DNA of 64,000 nucleotides. It comes from Helcococcus kunzii ATCC 51366 (lineage in GTDB: Bacteria; Bacillota; Clostridia; Tissierellales; Peptoniphilaceae). Positions 19,756-28,770 of the stretch are shown here, piece after piece; within the stretch, counting starts at the first letter, position 1; the number at the start of each line of letters is the position of its first letter. The DNA lies in contig NZ_JH601088.1 of assembly GCF_000245755.1 (NCBI RefSeq), positions 1,616,111 to 1,680,110 of the forward strand. The letters are read 5' to 3'. The notes under the pieces are model-generated. The model was given only the letters and a program-made list of their open reading frames with translations, was not told the DNA's origin and ran no database searches. The translations under genes were made by a program, and so were the position numbers.

Positions 19756-20699
19756 AATTTCCTCAATTCTCCTTTTCTTTTAATTACTTTGTCGTATGAA
19801 ACAGCAAATAATAAAACTAATCCTTTTGCAATCCATTGTACATATTCACTTATTCCTAAATGAATCATACCATTTGATAATATTCCTATAGCTAATACAC
19901 CACCAAGCACCCCTGCAAGATCTCCTTCTCCTCCAGACATAGCTACTCCGCCTAGAACAACTGCTGTTATTACATCCATTTCATAGCCAAATCCTGCATC
20001 AGGTTGAGCAGTATTAACTCTAGAAAGTAAGACTAAACCAGCTATTGATGCTAAAATTGAACAAATAATAAACACTAAATATCTGTTCTTCCTTATATCA
20101 ACTCCTGAAAGTCTTGATGCTTCCATATTTCCACCAATACTATAAACTTTCATACCAAAAGAAGTCTTTGAAAGAAATATGAAGCCTATTAAAAATATAC
20201 TTAACATTATAATAACTGGTATAGGAACAGGTCCTAAATACCCTTGCCCTATTATCTTATATTTAGGGTCAAAACCATAAATTGGAATTCCACCAGTAAT
20301 CAAATACGATATTCCTTTCAATACCTGTAAAGTGGCTAAAGTTACTATCATTGAGTTTAAGTTATATTCATGAGTGAAGTATGCATTTACAATTCCAACT
20401 AATACACTAGATAGAATAGCAATGATACAAGCTAAAATTATAGGATATCCAGAAGTCATTAGCTTTGACGCAATTACTCCTGATACCGCTATTACACCAC
20501 CAACTGATAAATCTATTCCACCAGTTAATATGACAAATGTCATTCCAACAGAAACTATTCCAATAATAGAAGCTTGCCTAATAATATTCATCAAGTTTGT
20601 CAAAGTCATAAAATTTGAAGAGGTTGATGTAAATATTATTACCTCTAATATAACTATAATGTATATTCCAAATTTTCTGAAAAAATCTTTAATTTTCAT
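19752..20699 (-). CDS. Sugar ABC transporter permease (RbsC type)
   Basis: About 315 residues with 8-10 hydrophobic helices and the CUT2-family motif VGGVIAVSGV and VVLGGVAMSGGEGDLAGVLGGVLAIG. The start chosen is ATG 20699 (MKIKDFFRK) because GAGGGGG precedes it; an in-frame ATG at 20714 lies inside the end of the ATPase gene. Overlaps the ATPase gene by 11 bp. With the single ATPase and the binding protein it forms a ribose/xylose-type importer. Substrate is inferred from the neighbours to be ManNAc, sialic acid or a related amino sugar. Confidence 0.88.
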   Translation of the reverse strand: MKIKDFFRKFGIYIIVILEVIIFTSTSSNFMTLTNLMNIIRQASIIGIVSVGMTFVILTGGIDLSVGGVIAVSGVIASKLMTSGYPIILACIIAILSSVLVGIVNAYFTHEYNLNSMIVTLATLQVLKGISYLITGGIPIYGFDPKYKIIGQGYLGPVPIPVIIMLSIFLIGFIFLSKTSFGMKVYSIGGNMEASRLSGVDIRKNRYLVFIICSILASIAGLVLLSRVNTAQPDAGFGYEMDVITAVVLGGVAMSGGEGDLAGVLGGVLAIGILSNGMIHLGISEYVQWIAKGLVLLFAVSYDKVIKRKGELRKL

Positions 20700-22197
20700 T
20701 AATAGCCCCCTCACCTAATGATGCTAATTTCATAATGTTCTCTTCATTCATCTCATTTAGGTCTTTTATTTCTCCAGAAATTTCACCTTCACTCATTACA
20801 ATAATCCTATCACTAATACCAATTAATTCTGGCATTTCCGAAGAAACGACTATTATTGCTTTACCACTTCTAGCCAATTCATCTATTACAGCATATATTT
20901 CTTTCTTAGCACCAACATCAATTCCTCTTGTGGGTTCATCTAAAATTAACATTTCACAATTGTTTAATAGCCATTTGGCTAATACAACTTTTTGTTGATT
21001 TCCACCACTTAAAGTACTAACATTCTGGTGCATATCTACCATTTTAGTATTTAGTGATTTATTTACTCTTTCGATATCTGCTTTTGAAGATTTCCTTTCT
21101 ATAAATCCTAATTTATTACTCTCATAATCCTTTAAATTTGGTAATAAATTATTGAAATAAATACTCTTATTTAAAATTATTCCCTCTGATGCTCTGTTTT
21201 CAGGAACTAAACCTATACCTTTAGAAACTGCCTGACTTATAGATTTTATTTTAATATAATCATTTTTTAATCGGATTTGTCCTTTTTCCATTTTATCCGC
21301 ACCAAAAATCATTTTCATCAATTCAGTTCTTCCTGCTCCTACAAGTCCTCCAAATCCTAAAACCTCACCTTTATATACATCAAAAGAAACATTTTTTACA
21401 ATTCCTCCAGATATATTTTCAAAAGAAAATAATTTTTCTCCTTTTTGATTTCTTTTATCAGGATATATATTTGATAACTTTCTACCTACCATAGAAGTTA
21501 TAATTTCATCTTTTGTAATTTCTTCATTTTCAATAGTTTTTATATATTTTCCATCCCTTAAAATTGTTACTCTATCAGCAATTTCAAGGACTTCATCAAG
21601 TTTATGAGAAATATAAATAATAGTTAACCCATTTCTATTTAATTCTTTTGTAATATTAAGCATTATTCTTACTTCATGCTCAGTTAGAGAAGAGCTAGGC
21701 TCATCCATAATTAAAAGTTTAACATTTTTTACCAAAGATTTAGCTATTTCAACCATTTGTTGATAAGCTATAGGTACTTCTCTAACTTTTTTTCTAACAT
21801 CTACTTTTACACCTAAATTCTTTAATACTTCTTCCGTATCACGAATCATTTTGGGTCTGTCTAAAATCCCATTTTTCTTTGGTTCGATTCCAAAATAAAC
21901 ATTCTCATAAATAGTTAAATTTGGAAATAAATTTAGTTCTTGATAAATAACGGATATTCCAATACCTATTCTATCTTTTGGGCTTTTATCGTCTAAATCC
22001 TTGCCCTCAAATGTTATTTTTCCCGAGGTTAATTTAATAGCTCCGGAAATAGCTTTAATCAATGTACTTTTCCCAGCACCATTCTCACCACATAAAGCAT
22101 GTATTTCACCTTTTTTAACATTAAAGCTTACATTATCAAGGGCTCGGACTCCAATATAATCTTTTGTTATATCTTCTATTTTTAATATCTCTTCCAT
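20689..22197 (-). CDS. Sugar ABC transporter ATP-binding protein (RbsA type, two ATPase domains)
   Basis: 502 residues. First domain: Walker A GENGAGKST (~38-46), Walker B LLIMDEPSSS. Second domain: degenerate Walker A (GLVGAGRTE), LSGGNQQK signature and Walker B LILDEPTRGID, as in RbsA, XylG and MglA. This twin-domain form is the CUT2 class. It sits between binding protein and permease genes with 17-bp and overlapping junctions. Confidence 0.93.
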   Translation of the reverse strand: MEEILKIEDITKDYIGVRALDNVSFNVKKGEIHALCGENGAGKSTLIKAISGAIKLTSGKITFEGKDLDDKSPKDRIGIGISVIYQELNLFPNLTIYENVYFGIEPKKNGILDRPKMIRDTEEVLKNLGVKVDVRKKVREVPIAYQQMVEIAKSLVKNVKLLIMDEPSSSLTEHEVRIMLNITKELNRNGLTIIYISHKLDEVLEIADRVTILRDGKYIKTIENEEITKDEIITSMVGRKLSNIYPDKRNQKGEKLFSFENISGGIVKNVSFDVYKGEVLGFGGLVGAGRTELMKMIFGADKMEKGQIRLKNDYIKIKSISQAVSKGIGLVPENRASEGIILNKSIYFNNLLPNLKDYESNKLGFIERKSSKADIERVNKSLNTKMVDMHQNVSTLSGGNQQKVVLAKWLLNNCEMLILDEPTRGIDVGAKKEIYAVIDELARSGKAIIVVSSEMPELIGISDRIIVMSEGEISGEIKDLNEMNEENIMKLASLGEGAINEN

Positions 22198-22214
22198 AAG
22201 TCCAAGCCTCCAAT

Positions 22215-23180
22215 CTATTTAATATAATTTTTTATATTTTTCTTAGTTACAGGAACCATATCTATAGGAATCATTTCTTTAATAGGTCCGTTTTCAATTA
22301 CTTTTTTCATAGTTTCAACAATTAGTTCTCCTGTTCCTTTAGGATTAATGTCAACAGTTGCTCTATATATACTATCTTCAGAAATAAGTTTCAAAGCTTG
22401 ATCTGTTGCATCTAATCCGCCCATAAAGAAGTTTTTCTTATCAATATTTGACGCATTAACTGTTTCATATGCTCCAAGAACTCCAGCATCATTTACTCCT
22501 ACAACAACTTTTACATTTGGATATTTTTGTAAAGTAGCCTCCATTGCTTGCATTCCTTTTTCAGGAGTATTCGCTGAAATACTTTGTACTATTTTTGCTT
22601 GTGGAGCATTTTTAGTAATACCATCACGAATTCCATCACCCCTTGCAATAATAGACTCAATTTCTGGATAATCTAATACTAAAACTTCAACTCCATCTTT
22701 AAAATATTCATTTATCCATTTAGCAGCTACTTCTCCAATTACTTTTCCGTATTCATACTCTGGAACAGTAATAAAAGCATCGACTCCTTCAACGTTTTGA
22801 TTAGTTGCAATTACTGGTATTCCAGCATCTTGAGCTTGTTTAACAACATCTTTTAACGCTTTATCGTCTGTAGGAGCAATCGCAATTGCATCAACTTTTT
22901 GACTTATGTAGTTTTCAATTTGGCTAATTTGTTTTGAAGGGTCTTGATCACCATTACCTATAATTGTTTTTATTCCTTTTTCTTTTCCATATTTTTCAAA
23001 ACCTTCAGTTAGAGTAGTAAAATATGGATTATTAAGGGTTTGTACTGTATATGCAAAAGTTAATTCTTTTTTACCAGAATTTGAATCTTTATCTTTTTTT
23101 TCTCCATTTTGGCAAGCCACAAGATTAAACATAGTAATTAATATCAATACTAAACTTAGTAATTTTTTAAAATTTTTCAT
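22215..23180 (-). CDS. Sugar ABC transporter substrate-binding lipoprotein (RbsB type)
   Basis: 321 residues with a lipoprotein signal peptide (LFNLVAC-type lipobox, Cys about residue 24) and a Ser/Lys-rich tether. Mature part is a Peripla_BP_4 fold: FAYTVQTLNNPYF, QISQIENYISQKVDAIAIAPTD, GVNDAGVLGAYETV. Binds the sugar outside the membrane. Second gene of the operon, 27 bp after the regulator. Confidence 0.9.
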   Translation of the reverse strand: MKNFKKLLSLVLILITMFNLVACQNGEKKDKDSNSGKKELTFAYTVQTLNNPYFTTLTEGFEKYGKEKGIKTIIGNGDQDPSKQISQIENYISQKVDAIAIAPTDDKALKDVVKQAQDAGIPVIATNQNVEGVDAFITVPEYEYGKVIGEVAAKWINEYFKDGVEVLVLDYPEIESIIARGDGIRDGITKNAPQAKIVQSISANTPEKGMQAMEATLQKYPNVKVVVGVNDAGVLGAYETVNASNIDKKNFFMGGLDATDQALKLISEDSIYRATVDINPKGTGELIVETMKKVIENGPIKEMIPIDMVPVTKKNIKNYIK

Positions 23181-23207
23181 TTCTTCTCCTTTTCTCTTAT
23201 ATATTAT

Positions 23208-23930
23208 TTATCTCTTCAAATTTATTTGATATTTAAATTTATCTCCTGCTATTACCGATTTTGTATATTCTATTATTAAATCTTTTTCTTTTGTTATCCT
23301 TTCTATTAACATACTAGGAAGACCAGCCCCATAATTTAACATTTTCGCTTCTGCCTCTCTAGTTATTACAGGTTGTAAAGTTTCTAAAGCACTACTAAAT
23401 TCAACATTATATTCTTTAATTAGAATGTCATACATTGAATAGCTTCTAATCCTTACTTCACTCAAATCTAAAAACCTATTATAAAGTAAATGGTTTATTT
23501 CATACATAATAGGCTCTCCATCTGCATATCTTATTCTCTCTATCTTATATAGTTTCTCCCCCTCCTTACAATTCATTATTTTTGCCAATTTTTTATTTGA
23601 AATAATTATATTATATGACAATATTTTTGATGATGGAGTCTTGTTTAATTTTTTCATTTCTTCACTAAAACTATAAAATTTCAACAAGTCTTTTTTGAAT
23701 TTTTTTTGTGATACAAAAGTTCCCTTTCCAGGAATTTTATATAAAATACCTTCTTGAATAAGTTCACTCAATGCTCTTCTTATTGTTGCTCTACTTACGT
23801 TGTATTTAATACTTAATTCCCTTTCTGACGGTATTACTGAATCAGCCTTTAAGTTATTATTGTCAATATAATCAATTATTTTATCTATGACTTGATCATA
23901 TAAAGTCATTTGAGTATTTTTATTGTCCAC
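23208..23930 (-). CDS. GntR/HutC family regulator with UTRA domain
   Basis: 240 residues. Winged HTH at ~8-75 (PSERELSIKYNVSRATIRRALSELI) and UTRA effector domain at ~95-235. Start is GTG at 23930, with GGAGGGA at 23934-23940. First gene of the ABC-nanE-nanK operon. Sites GGTACTAACC and GGTACGTACC lie between its promoter and start codon, so it probably represses its own operon and is released by a phosphorylated amino sugar. The effector identity is inferred. Confidence 0.9.
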   Translation of the reverse strand: MDNKNTQMTLYDQVIDKIIDYIDNNNLKADSVIPSERELSIKYNVSRATIRRALSELIQEGILYKIPGKGTFVSQKKFKKDLLKFYSFSEEMKKLNKTPSSKILSYNIIISNKKLAKIMNCKEGEKLYKIERIRYADGEPIMYEINHLLYNRFLDLSEVRIRSYSMYDILIKEYNVEFSSALETLQPVITREAEAKMLNYGAGLPSMLIERITKEKDLIIEYTKSVIAGDKFKYQINLKR

Positions 23931-23945
23931 TTTCCCTCCTAAATG

Positions 23946-24009
23946 AGGTACTAACCATTTGGTACGTACCGGTTAATGTAAATATATATTATGTTTTTAA
24001 TTTTGTCAA
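23946..24009 (-). promoter_or_regulatory. Promoter and GntR operators of the ABC-nan operon
   Basis: Reading the minus strand: TTGACA (24004-24009), 17-base gap, TATATT (23981-23986). Downstream are GGTACGTACC (23961-23970) and AGGTACTAACCA (23946-23957), palindromes of the GntR/UTRA type close to TGGTNNTNACCA. A weak cre-like site (AGTAAATGTTTTCA, 24009-24022) overlaps the upstream side. Confidence 0.75.
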
Positions 24010-24231
24010 GTAAATGTTTTCATATATTAAAAGTGTTAATTCGTAAATTATCTATTTTATCCATATTCAAGTATCTTAAATGTGCAGTTTTACTCTATGT
24101 CATATTTTGAATACGATATTCTAAAACAATTTTTGTGTAGGAAATAATATATTCTTTAGGACGAATTTAATAGATAATCTTTGAAAAGTCAGAATTATAT
24201 AAATATTTAACGAGATTGTTTTATACATGTA

Positions 24232-24600
24232 TATTGAATGAAACAATTACATGTGTAATGGACAATTTATGATATATACATGTACATTCTATGCTAGCTT
24301 TACATGTATAGCTTAGGATTTTTCTTATACACATGTAATGGGCGGACAGATTTTACATGTATATTATAGGATTTTCATTCTATACATGTAATTGATGTGG
24401 TGGTTTTACATGTATATTTTGTGATTTCTATTATGTACATGTAATCCTTGGAATTTTTTTACATGTGTATTATAGGAATTGTTGATTACACATGTAAATG
24501 GACAAATTTTTTTACATGTGTATTATAAGATTTGATGATTAGACATGTAAATGGACAAATTTTTTACATGTGAAACTCCAATATCTTCCTTTTCGCATGT
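24232..24600. repeat. Hairpin array, ACATGT type, second copy
   Basis: TTACATGT starts at 24247, 24300, 24353, 24406, 24459, 24512 (all 53 bp apart) and 24564 (52 bp), after a partial unit at 24232. Loops and spacers match the array at 17685-18045 in order (for example TTGATGTGGTGGTT, TCCTTGGAATTTTT and ATGGACAAATTTTT), so the two are copies of one another. They flank the whole ABC-nan operon as direct repeats. Confidence 0.9.
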
Positions 24601-24741
24601 AATCTCATATTTTTTTACGTCTAACCTACAAAAATCCATTTCAACCAACATTCTAAAATAAAGAATTTAATGTAGAAGTTTAGTTAATAGTATTCTGCTT
24701 ATCACTTTTTTTCGATAGCTTAGCTTATAAAGTTTTGTATT

Positions 24742-25090
24742 TTCAGCTATGTTTGGTAATATACGTTTTTCTACTGAACCTCTATCTGAAAATTCAGCTA
24801 TTTTCTTAAGATTATCTTTTTTTACTGAAGCTTTTTTTTAAGTTTCAGCTTAATTCGCTAATATTCAATTCTATACTGAACTTTTTGTCACAAAACTCAA
24901 CTTTTTTTTCAAATTTTTATTTTATACTGAAATTGTTTCTAAAATTTCAGCTTAATTTGATTTTTTTCGTTTCTATACTGAAATTCAATCGTAAATATTC
25001 AGCTTTTTTTTTCAGATTCTCATTCTATACTGACAATTTTTTAAATTCAACAGCTTTTTTTCTTAATTTTTGATTTTCTACTGAACTTTT
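24742..25090. repeat. Hairpin array, TTCAGC/ACTGAA type, 51-bp period
   Basis: ACTGAA begins at 24773, 24824, 24875, 24926, 24977, 25029 (as ACTGAC) and 25080; TTCAGC begins at 24742, 24793, 24844, 24946 and 24998, with degenerate copies at about 24895 and 25049. Intervals are 51, once 52. Each ACTGAA can pair with the TTCAG about 14 bases further on. Arm sequence is unrelated to ACATGT, but the period is nearly the same. Confidence 0.8.
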
Positions 25091-25151
25091 TCCAAATTTT
25101 TACTCTTTATGATAATTTTTTGCTAAACCTGAATATCCTTTATCTAAATAT

Positions 25152-25210
25152 AAAAAACAAGCTGTCACAGAATAACCGAAAAGTTATTCTGTAACAGCTC
25201 TTTTGTTTTT
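25152..25210 (-). terminator. Terminator of the first mannose-family PTS operon
   Basis: Arms AGCTGTCACAGAATAAC (25160-25176) and its near-complement (25183-25199), loop CGAAAA, flanked by A and T runs. The inner sequence CAGAATAAC...GTTATTCTG recurs in the terminator at 43191-43244. Confidence 0.85.
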
Positions 25211-25211
25211 T

Positions 25212-26021
25212 TTATAATATTCCTAAATAGGATAATACCATTACACCTAAGAAGGTTATGATAATCAAGGTTGTTGATTTTACTTTTTTGAACTTCATTA
25301 AGTAGTACATCAATATTGTGTATAAGAATGGTAATAGTTTTGGAAATATTGTGTCAATTAGGTCTTTTTGAATGTTTACCACGTTTCCTTCACCCATGGT
25401 TATTTCTGGTAGTAAAGTTATGTTTACGTAGTTTGCTATTAGGGCTCCTACTACTGTTACACCTAGGATTGTTGCAGCGTGAGCAATTTTTTTGGCATTT
25501 TCTGCGATTGTGTCAACTGCTTTGTAGCCTGCGTTATAGCCTAAATGAGTGAATGGGATTTTTACAAGAAACATTCCTAAGTAAACTAGGAAGAAAATTA
25601 ATGGTCCTAGAATGTTTCCTTCTTGAGCAAATGATGCGGATATTCCTGCAACAATTGGTAGAAGGGTGAACCAAAATAGCGAGTCGCCTATTCCCGCGAT
25701 TGGCCCAAACAAGGCTACCCTAAGACCTGATATGGTTTCTCTTTCTGCTTTTGCTTCTTCAAGTGATAGAAGCATTCCCATTAACATTCCTGCTAAAGGT
25801 GGTGAGGTGTTGATAAAGTTTAAGTTGTCTTTCATAGCTTCTCTAAGTCCATCTTTGTCGTCTTTGTAGATTTTCTTTAATTCTGGCAACATTGAAATTA
25901 GCCAACCACCTGATTGCATACGTTCATAATTAAACATACTTTGAAGTAATGTACATCTTAAACCAACTTTTGTTATATCGGATTTGCTTAAAACTTTTTT
26001 TGTTTCTTTGTTAGATTCCAT
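25212..26021 (-). CDS. PTS mannose-family transporter subunit IID
   Basis: About 269 residues. Start chosen at ATG 26021 (MESNKETKK) because AAGGAG lies six bases before it; an in-frame GTG upstream lies within that site. EIID-Man pattern: SMFNYERMQSGGWLISMLP, FNxxPPLAGMLMGMLLSLEE, GPIAGIGDSLFW. Several C-terminal membrane helices. With IIC it forms the membrane channel of a mannose-class PTS. Best candidate substrates are GalNAc or galactosamine, judged from the AgaS/LacC/LacD genes opposite. Confidence 0.9.
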   Translation of the reverse strand: MESNKETKKVLSKSDITKVGLRCTLLQSMFNYERMQSGGWLISMLPELKKIYKDDKDGLREAMKDNLNFINTSPPLAGMLMGMLLSLEEAKAERETISGLRVALFGPIAGIGDSLFWFTLLPIVAGISASFAQEGNILGPLIFFLVYLGMFLVKIPFTHLGYNAGYKAVDTIAENAKKIAHAATILGVTVVGALIANYVNITLLPEITMGEGNVVNIQKDLIDTIFPKLLPFLYTILMYYLMKFKKVKSTTLIIITFLGVMVLSYLGIL

Positions 26022-26805
26022 CTTCATCTCCTTGTTCACTACTACTTGGTACAGTTTTCAGTTTATTTTCTAATTCAACATCGTTGAAATATGAAATTAG
26101 TCCTATAACTACACCTATTCCAGCAATTGGAAGTAAATTACTGTATTGAATAAAGTTGGATAGTATAAAACCTAAAATTAGATATGGAACATATTTTGCT
26201 TTTAGCATAGTTTTCAGCAATAGCCCAAAACCTATCGCAGGAAGAATGCCTCCTGCTACTTGGAATGCATGACTTAACCATTCAGGCATTGATGTTACTA
26301 AAGATTTCATAGCATCTTGAGCAGCATAAGCTGATAGAAAGACTATTATTGAATAACTTATACCAACAATTAATGTGGCAACTACTGCATTATTAATAAT
26401 TCCTTTATCATTAAGTTCTTCTGCGTACTTGTCTGTACTAGAGGCAAATACTGTAAAGCTTGAATAATAGAATAAAATTATATATTGCATCAAAAAGCTA
26501 AAAGGTAATGCTAGACCTATTGCCTTTTCTGGTGATGAGCCTGTTGTATGTGCTAATACTACAGTCATTACACCTGCTAAAACTGGGTTTGGTGGTTGTG
26601 TACCTCCCGCAGGAGTTAATCCTGCAAAGATTAATTCTGTTAAACCGCCCGCAATAATACCAAGTTTTAAGTCTCCCAAAATGGCTCCTGTGAGAGTTGA
26701 TACGATAATTGGTCTAAAAATAAAAAATGCCTCTAGCCAAAAATCAACACCAACGATGAATGCCATAATTGAGAGCAAAATACCTTGCGTTAATGTTATA
26801 TTCAT
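26011..26805 (-). CDS. PTS mannose-family transporter subunit IIC
   Basis: 264 residues, highly hydrophobic, EIIC-Man signature GAILGDLKLGIIAGGLTELIFAG and GGTQPPNPVLAG. Ends with an acidic tail that overlaps the IID start region. Together with IID it moves the sugar across the membrane while IIB phosphorylates it. Confidence 0.92.
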   Translation of the reverse strand: MNITLTQGILLSIMAFIVGVDFWLEAFFIFRPIIVSTLTGAILGDLKLGIIAGGLTELIFAGLTPAGGTQPPNPVLAGVMTVVLAHTTGSSPEKAIGLALPFSFLMQYIILFYYSSFTVFASSTDKYAEELNDKGIINNAVVATLIVGISYSIIVFLSAYAAQDAMKSLVTSMPEWLSHAFQVAGGILPAIGFGLLLKTMLKAKYVPYLILGFILSNFIQYSNLLPIAGIGVVIGLISYFNDVELENKLKTVPSSSEQGDEDGI

Positions 26806-26823
26806 ACATTCGCTCCTCTCTTT

Positions 26824-27288
26824 TTAATAATTTTTTATCTTGTCATTTGGTACATCTTGAGCATAGATTTTTACTCCTTTAGACTTAATAAAATCTAAAT
26901 CAATTATATCTTGTTCATCCAAATAAACTTTTTTTGAAAATTCCTTTTTCCCTTCAGAAAAATGAAGATTTCCTAAATTTAGTTCCATAATTGGAACCCC
27001 GCCTTCTATAAGTTTTCTGGTATCTTGAATATCTCTCACAACAAGAAATATCTTTTGTGACGCTGAAGCTTTATGAATAATTTCGATTGTTTTTTCCAAA
27101 CTGAAAAATCTTGTTCCAGCTCCAGAGTTATCGGCAGTAATTGACATTAATTTTTGCTGTAATGGATCTTTTGAAACATCATCATTTGCAACAACAATCA
27201 AATTTGCTCCCAAACTTCTAACCCAAGTTACCCCAACTTGCCCATGAATTAAACGATTATCTATTCTTGTTAGTAATATATTTGGCAT
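26824..27288 (-). CDS. PTS mannose-family transporter subunit IIB
   Basis: 154 residues. His15 in RIDNRLIHGQVGVTW is the phosphorylated residue of EIIB-Man. First gene of a IIB-IIC-IID operon. No IIA gene is present in this operon; the nearest mannose-family IIA is at 38862. Upstream lie an operator TGGTCATAACCA and a cre-like site. Confidence 0.92.
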   Translation of the reverse strand: MPNILLTRIDNRLIHGQVGVTWVRSLGANLIVVANDDVSKDPLQQKLMSITADNSGAGTRFFSLEKTIEIIHKASASQKIFLVVRDIQDTRKLIEGGVPIMELNLGNLHFSEGKKEFSKKVYLDEQDIIDLDFIKSKGVKIYAQDVPNDKIKNY

Positions 27289-27330
27289 TTCCCCTCCTTC
27301 CTTCTCATTTATTACAAAATATTCGCTAAA

Positions 27331-27404
27331 TTGGTCATAACCAATTTTAACTTGTAGTTCTAAAATAAGAATATCACTATTTTACATAATTGTAAACATT
27401 TTCA
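27331..27404 (-). promoter_or_regulatory. GntR operator and cre-like site upstream of PTS IIB
   Basis: TTGGTCATAACCAA at 27331-27344 fits the TGGTNNTNACCA operator found at four other promoters. TGTAAACATTTTCA at 27391-27404 fits the catabolite-repression consensus TGNAANCGNTNNCA with one change at the central CG. The -10/-35 boxes are not clear. Confidence 0.6.
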
Positions 27405-27531
27405 CAAATAATATAATTTTGATTTTGCTTAAAATTAAAGGAAATTAAATATTAATATTTTTTTAGGTAATATTATCGTGGTGCAACAAATTATATTACA
27501 TTCTTCCCTTTATTATTTTCTTATTTTTATA

Positions 27532-27557
27532 TATAATAGAAATATGGTAATAACCAG
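27532..27557 (+). promoter_or_regulatory. Promoter -10 and GntR operator upstream of lacC
   Basis: TATAAT at 27532-27537; palindrome TGGTAATAACCA at 27546-27557 just downstream, the same placement as at 28712-28734, 41926-41947 and 42262-42283. GTTGGTAC follows directly. The -35 box is weak, which suggests need for release only or an activator. Confidence 0.7.
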
Positions 27558-27744
27558 TTGGTACAAAGTAATATATGTAATTTTAGAAAATTCGACTAAG
27601 CATTAATTGTTGAAGATTTCGAGAGCTATAGAATTACCGGGTTCTGTAATTTCGATATAAATGGGTTTCAGCATGAAAAAGAAGAAGTCGTATACATTCT
27701 TACATAGTAAAACTATTGTAAAAAACTATTTAAAGGAGCAAAAA

Positions 27745-28674
27745 TTGATAATTACAATCACGCCTAATCCTGCAATAGATATAGCGTATTTTATTGAGGA
27801 TTTCAAAATAGATAATATACATAAAGTTTCTAAGATATTTAAGACTGCCGGTGGTAAAGGGTTAAATGTTTCGAAGGTGCTGAAAATCTTGGGTAGTGAT
27901 ATTTTGGCTACGGGATTTTTAGGTGGAAATAGTGGAAACTATATTAGAAATGAGTTGGAGAGAATTGGTATCAAAAATAAATTTATTGATACGGACGGAG
28001 AGACAAGAACGACTTATTCTATAAACGATAATTTGAATGGGACTACGACTGAAATTAGAGAGGCTGGTCCAAATATTTCTAAAAGTGAAAATGAAGAATT
28101 TTTTGAATATTTGTCTTCAATGGATGATGAAGGAAATATTTTTGCTTGTAGCGGATCTCTACCAAATGGTTTGGATAGCGGATTTTATGATAGGATGTTG
28201 GATATATTAGAAAACAATAAAGTAATTATTGATACTTCTGGGGCTAATCTTAGACATATTGTTTTTGATGCGAAGAAAAAGCCTTATGCTATTAAGCCAA
28301 ATATTGATGAAATTAGAGATTTGTTTGGAGAAAAAATTGATTCAATGTCTAAGAGGGAACTTTTAGAGCAAGAAGCATTTAAGAACATTCCAATCGTGAT
28401 TATAAGTCTTGGAAAAGATGGCTGTGTTGCTAAGATTCATAATAAATATTATGAATGCAAAGTTCCTAAGATTGAGGCGATCAATCCAGTGGGAAGTGGA
28501 GATTCTTCAATTGCTGGGCTGGCATATTCTATTAGTAATGATTTGAGTGAAGTAGCTACATTGAAATATTCTATGGCATGCGGTGTATTGAATGCTTTAG
28601 AAGAAGAAATTGGTCACATCAATATTGACAATTTAGAGTCAACTTTAGAAAAAATTGTGGTAAATGAAATTTAG
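27745..28674 (+). CDS. lacC: Tagatose-6-phosphate kinase (PfkB family)
   Basis: 309 residues from TTG 27745 (LIITITPNPAIDIAYFI), six bases after AAAGGAG; the upstream in-frame ATG at 27661 would add a 28-residue basic leader unlike the family. PfkB signatures: TAGGKGLNVSKVLKILG near the N-terminus and NPVGSGDSSIAGLAYS near the C-terminus with catalytic Asp. Usual LacC length is about 310. Phosphorylates tagatose-6-P to tagatose-1,6-bisphosphate, the substrate of LacD two genes on. 1-Phosphofructokinase is the alternative, but the neighbours favour LacC. Confidence 0.85.
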   Translation: MIITITPNPAIDIAYFIEDFKIDNIHKVSKIFKTAGGKGLNVSKVLKILGSDILATGFLGGNSGNYIRNELERIGIKNKFIDTDGETRTTYSINDNLNGTTTEIREAGPNISKSENEEFFEYLSSMDDEGNIFACSGSLPNGLDSGFYDRMLDILENNKVIIDTSGANLRHIVFDAKKKPYAIKPNIDEIRDLFGEKIDSMSKRELLEQEAFKNIPIVIISLGKDGCVAKIHNKYYECKVPKIEAINPVGSGDSSIAGLAYSISNDLSEVATLKYSMACGVLNALEEEIGHINIDNLESTLEKIVVNEI

Positions 28675-28688
28675 TTTGAGATTTGTTT

Positions 28689-28734
28689 TTGTTTTATGAA
28701 TGGGAGTATAGTATAATTAAAGTGGTAGTAACCA
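28689..28734 (+). promoter_or_regulatory. Promoter and GntR operator of agaS-lacD
   Basis: TTGTTT (28689-28694), 17-base gap, TATAAT (28712-28717). Operator TGGTAGTAACCA at 28723-28734 begins five bases after the -10 box, a position that would block initiation. Confidence 0.78.
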
Positions 28735-28770
28735 GTTAACTAAAATAGAAATTTAAATTAGGGAGGAGAA

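Larger units (their letters stand above)
24010..25151. other. Long intergenic region with two hairpin arrays
   Basis: No gene seen in about 1.1 kb. 24010-24230 is AT-rich without clear features. Then come the ACATGT array (24232-24600) and, after about 140 bases, a TTCAGC/ACTGAA array (24742-25090). Short reading frames here are low-complexity Phe/Leu/Ser strings and are not supported. Confidence 0.6.

Noticed and set aside
24885..25073. Phe-rich small frame
   Set aside because: Falls inside the 51-bp TTCAGC array; the amino acids reflect T-rich repeats.
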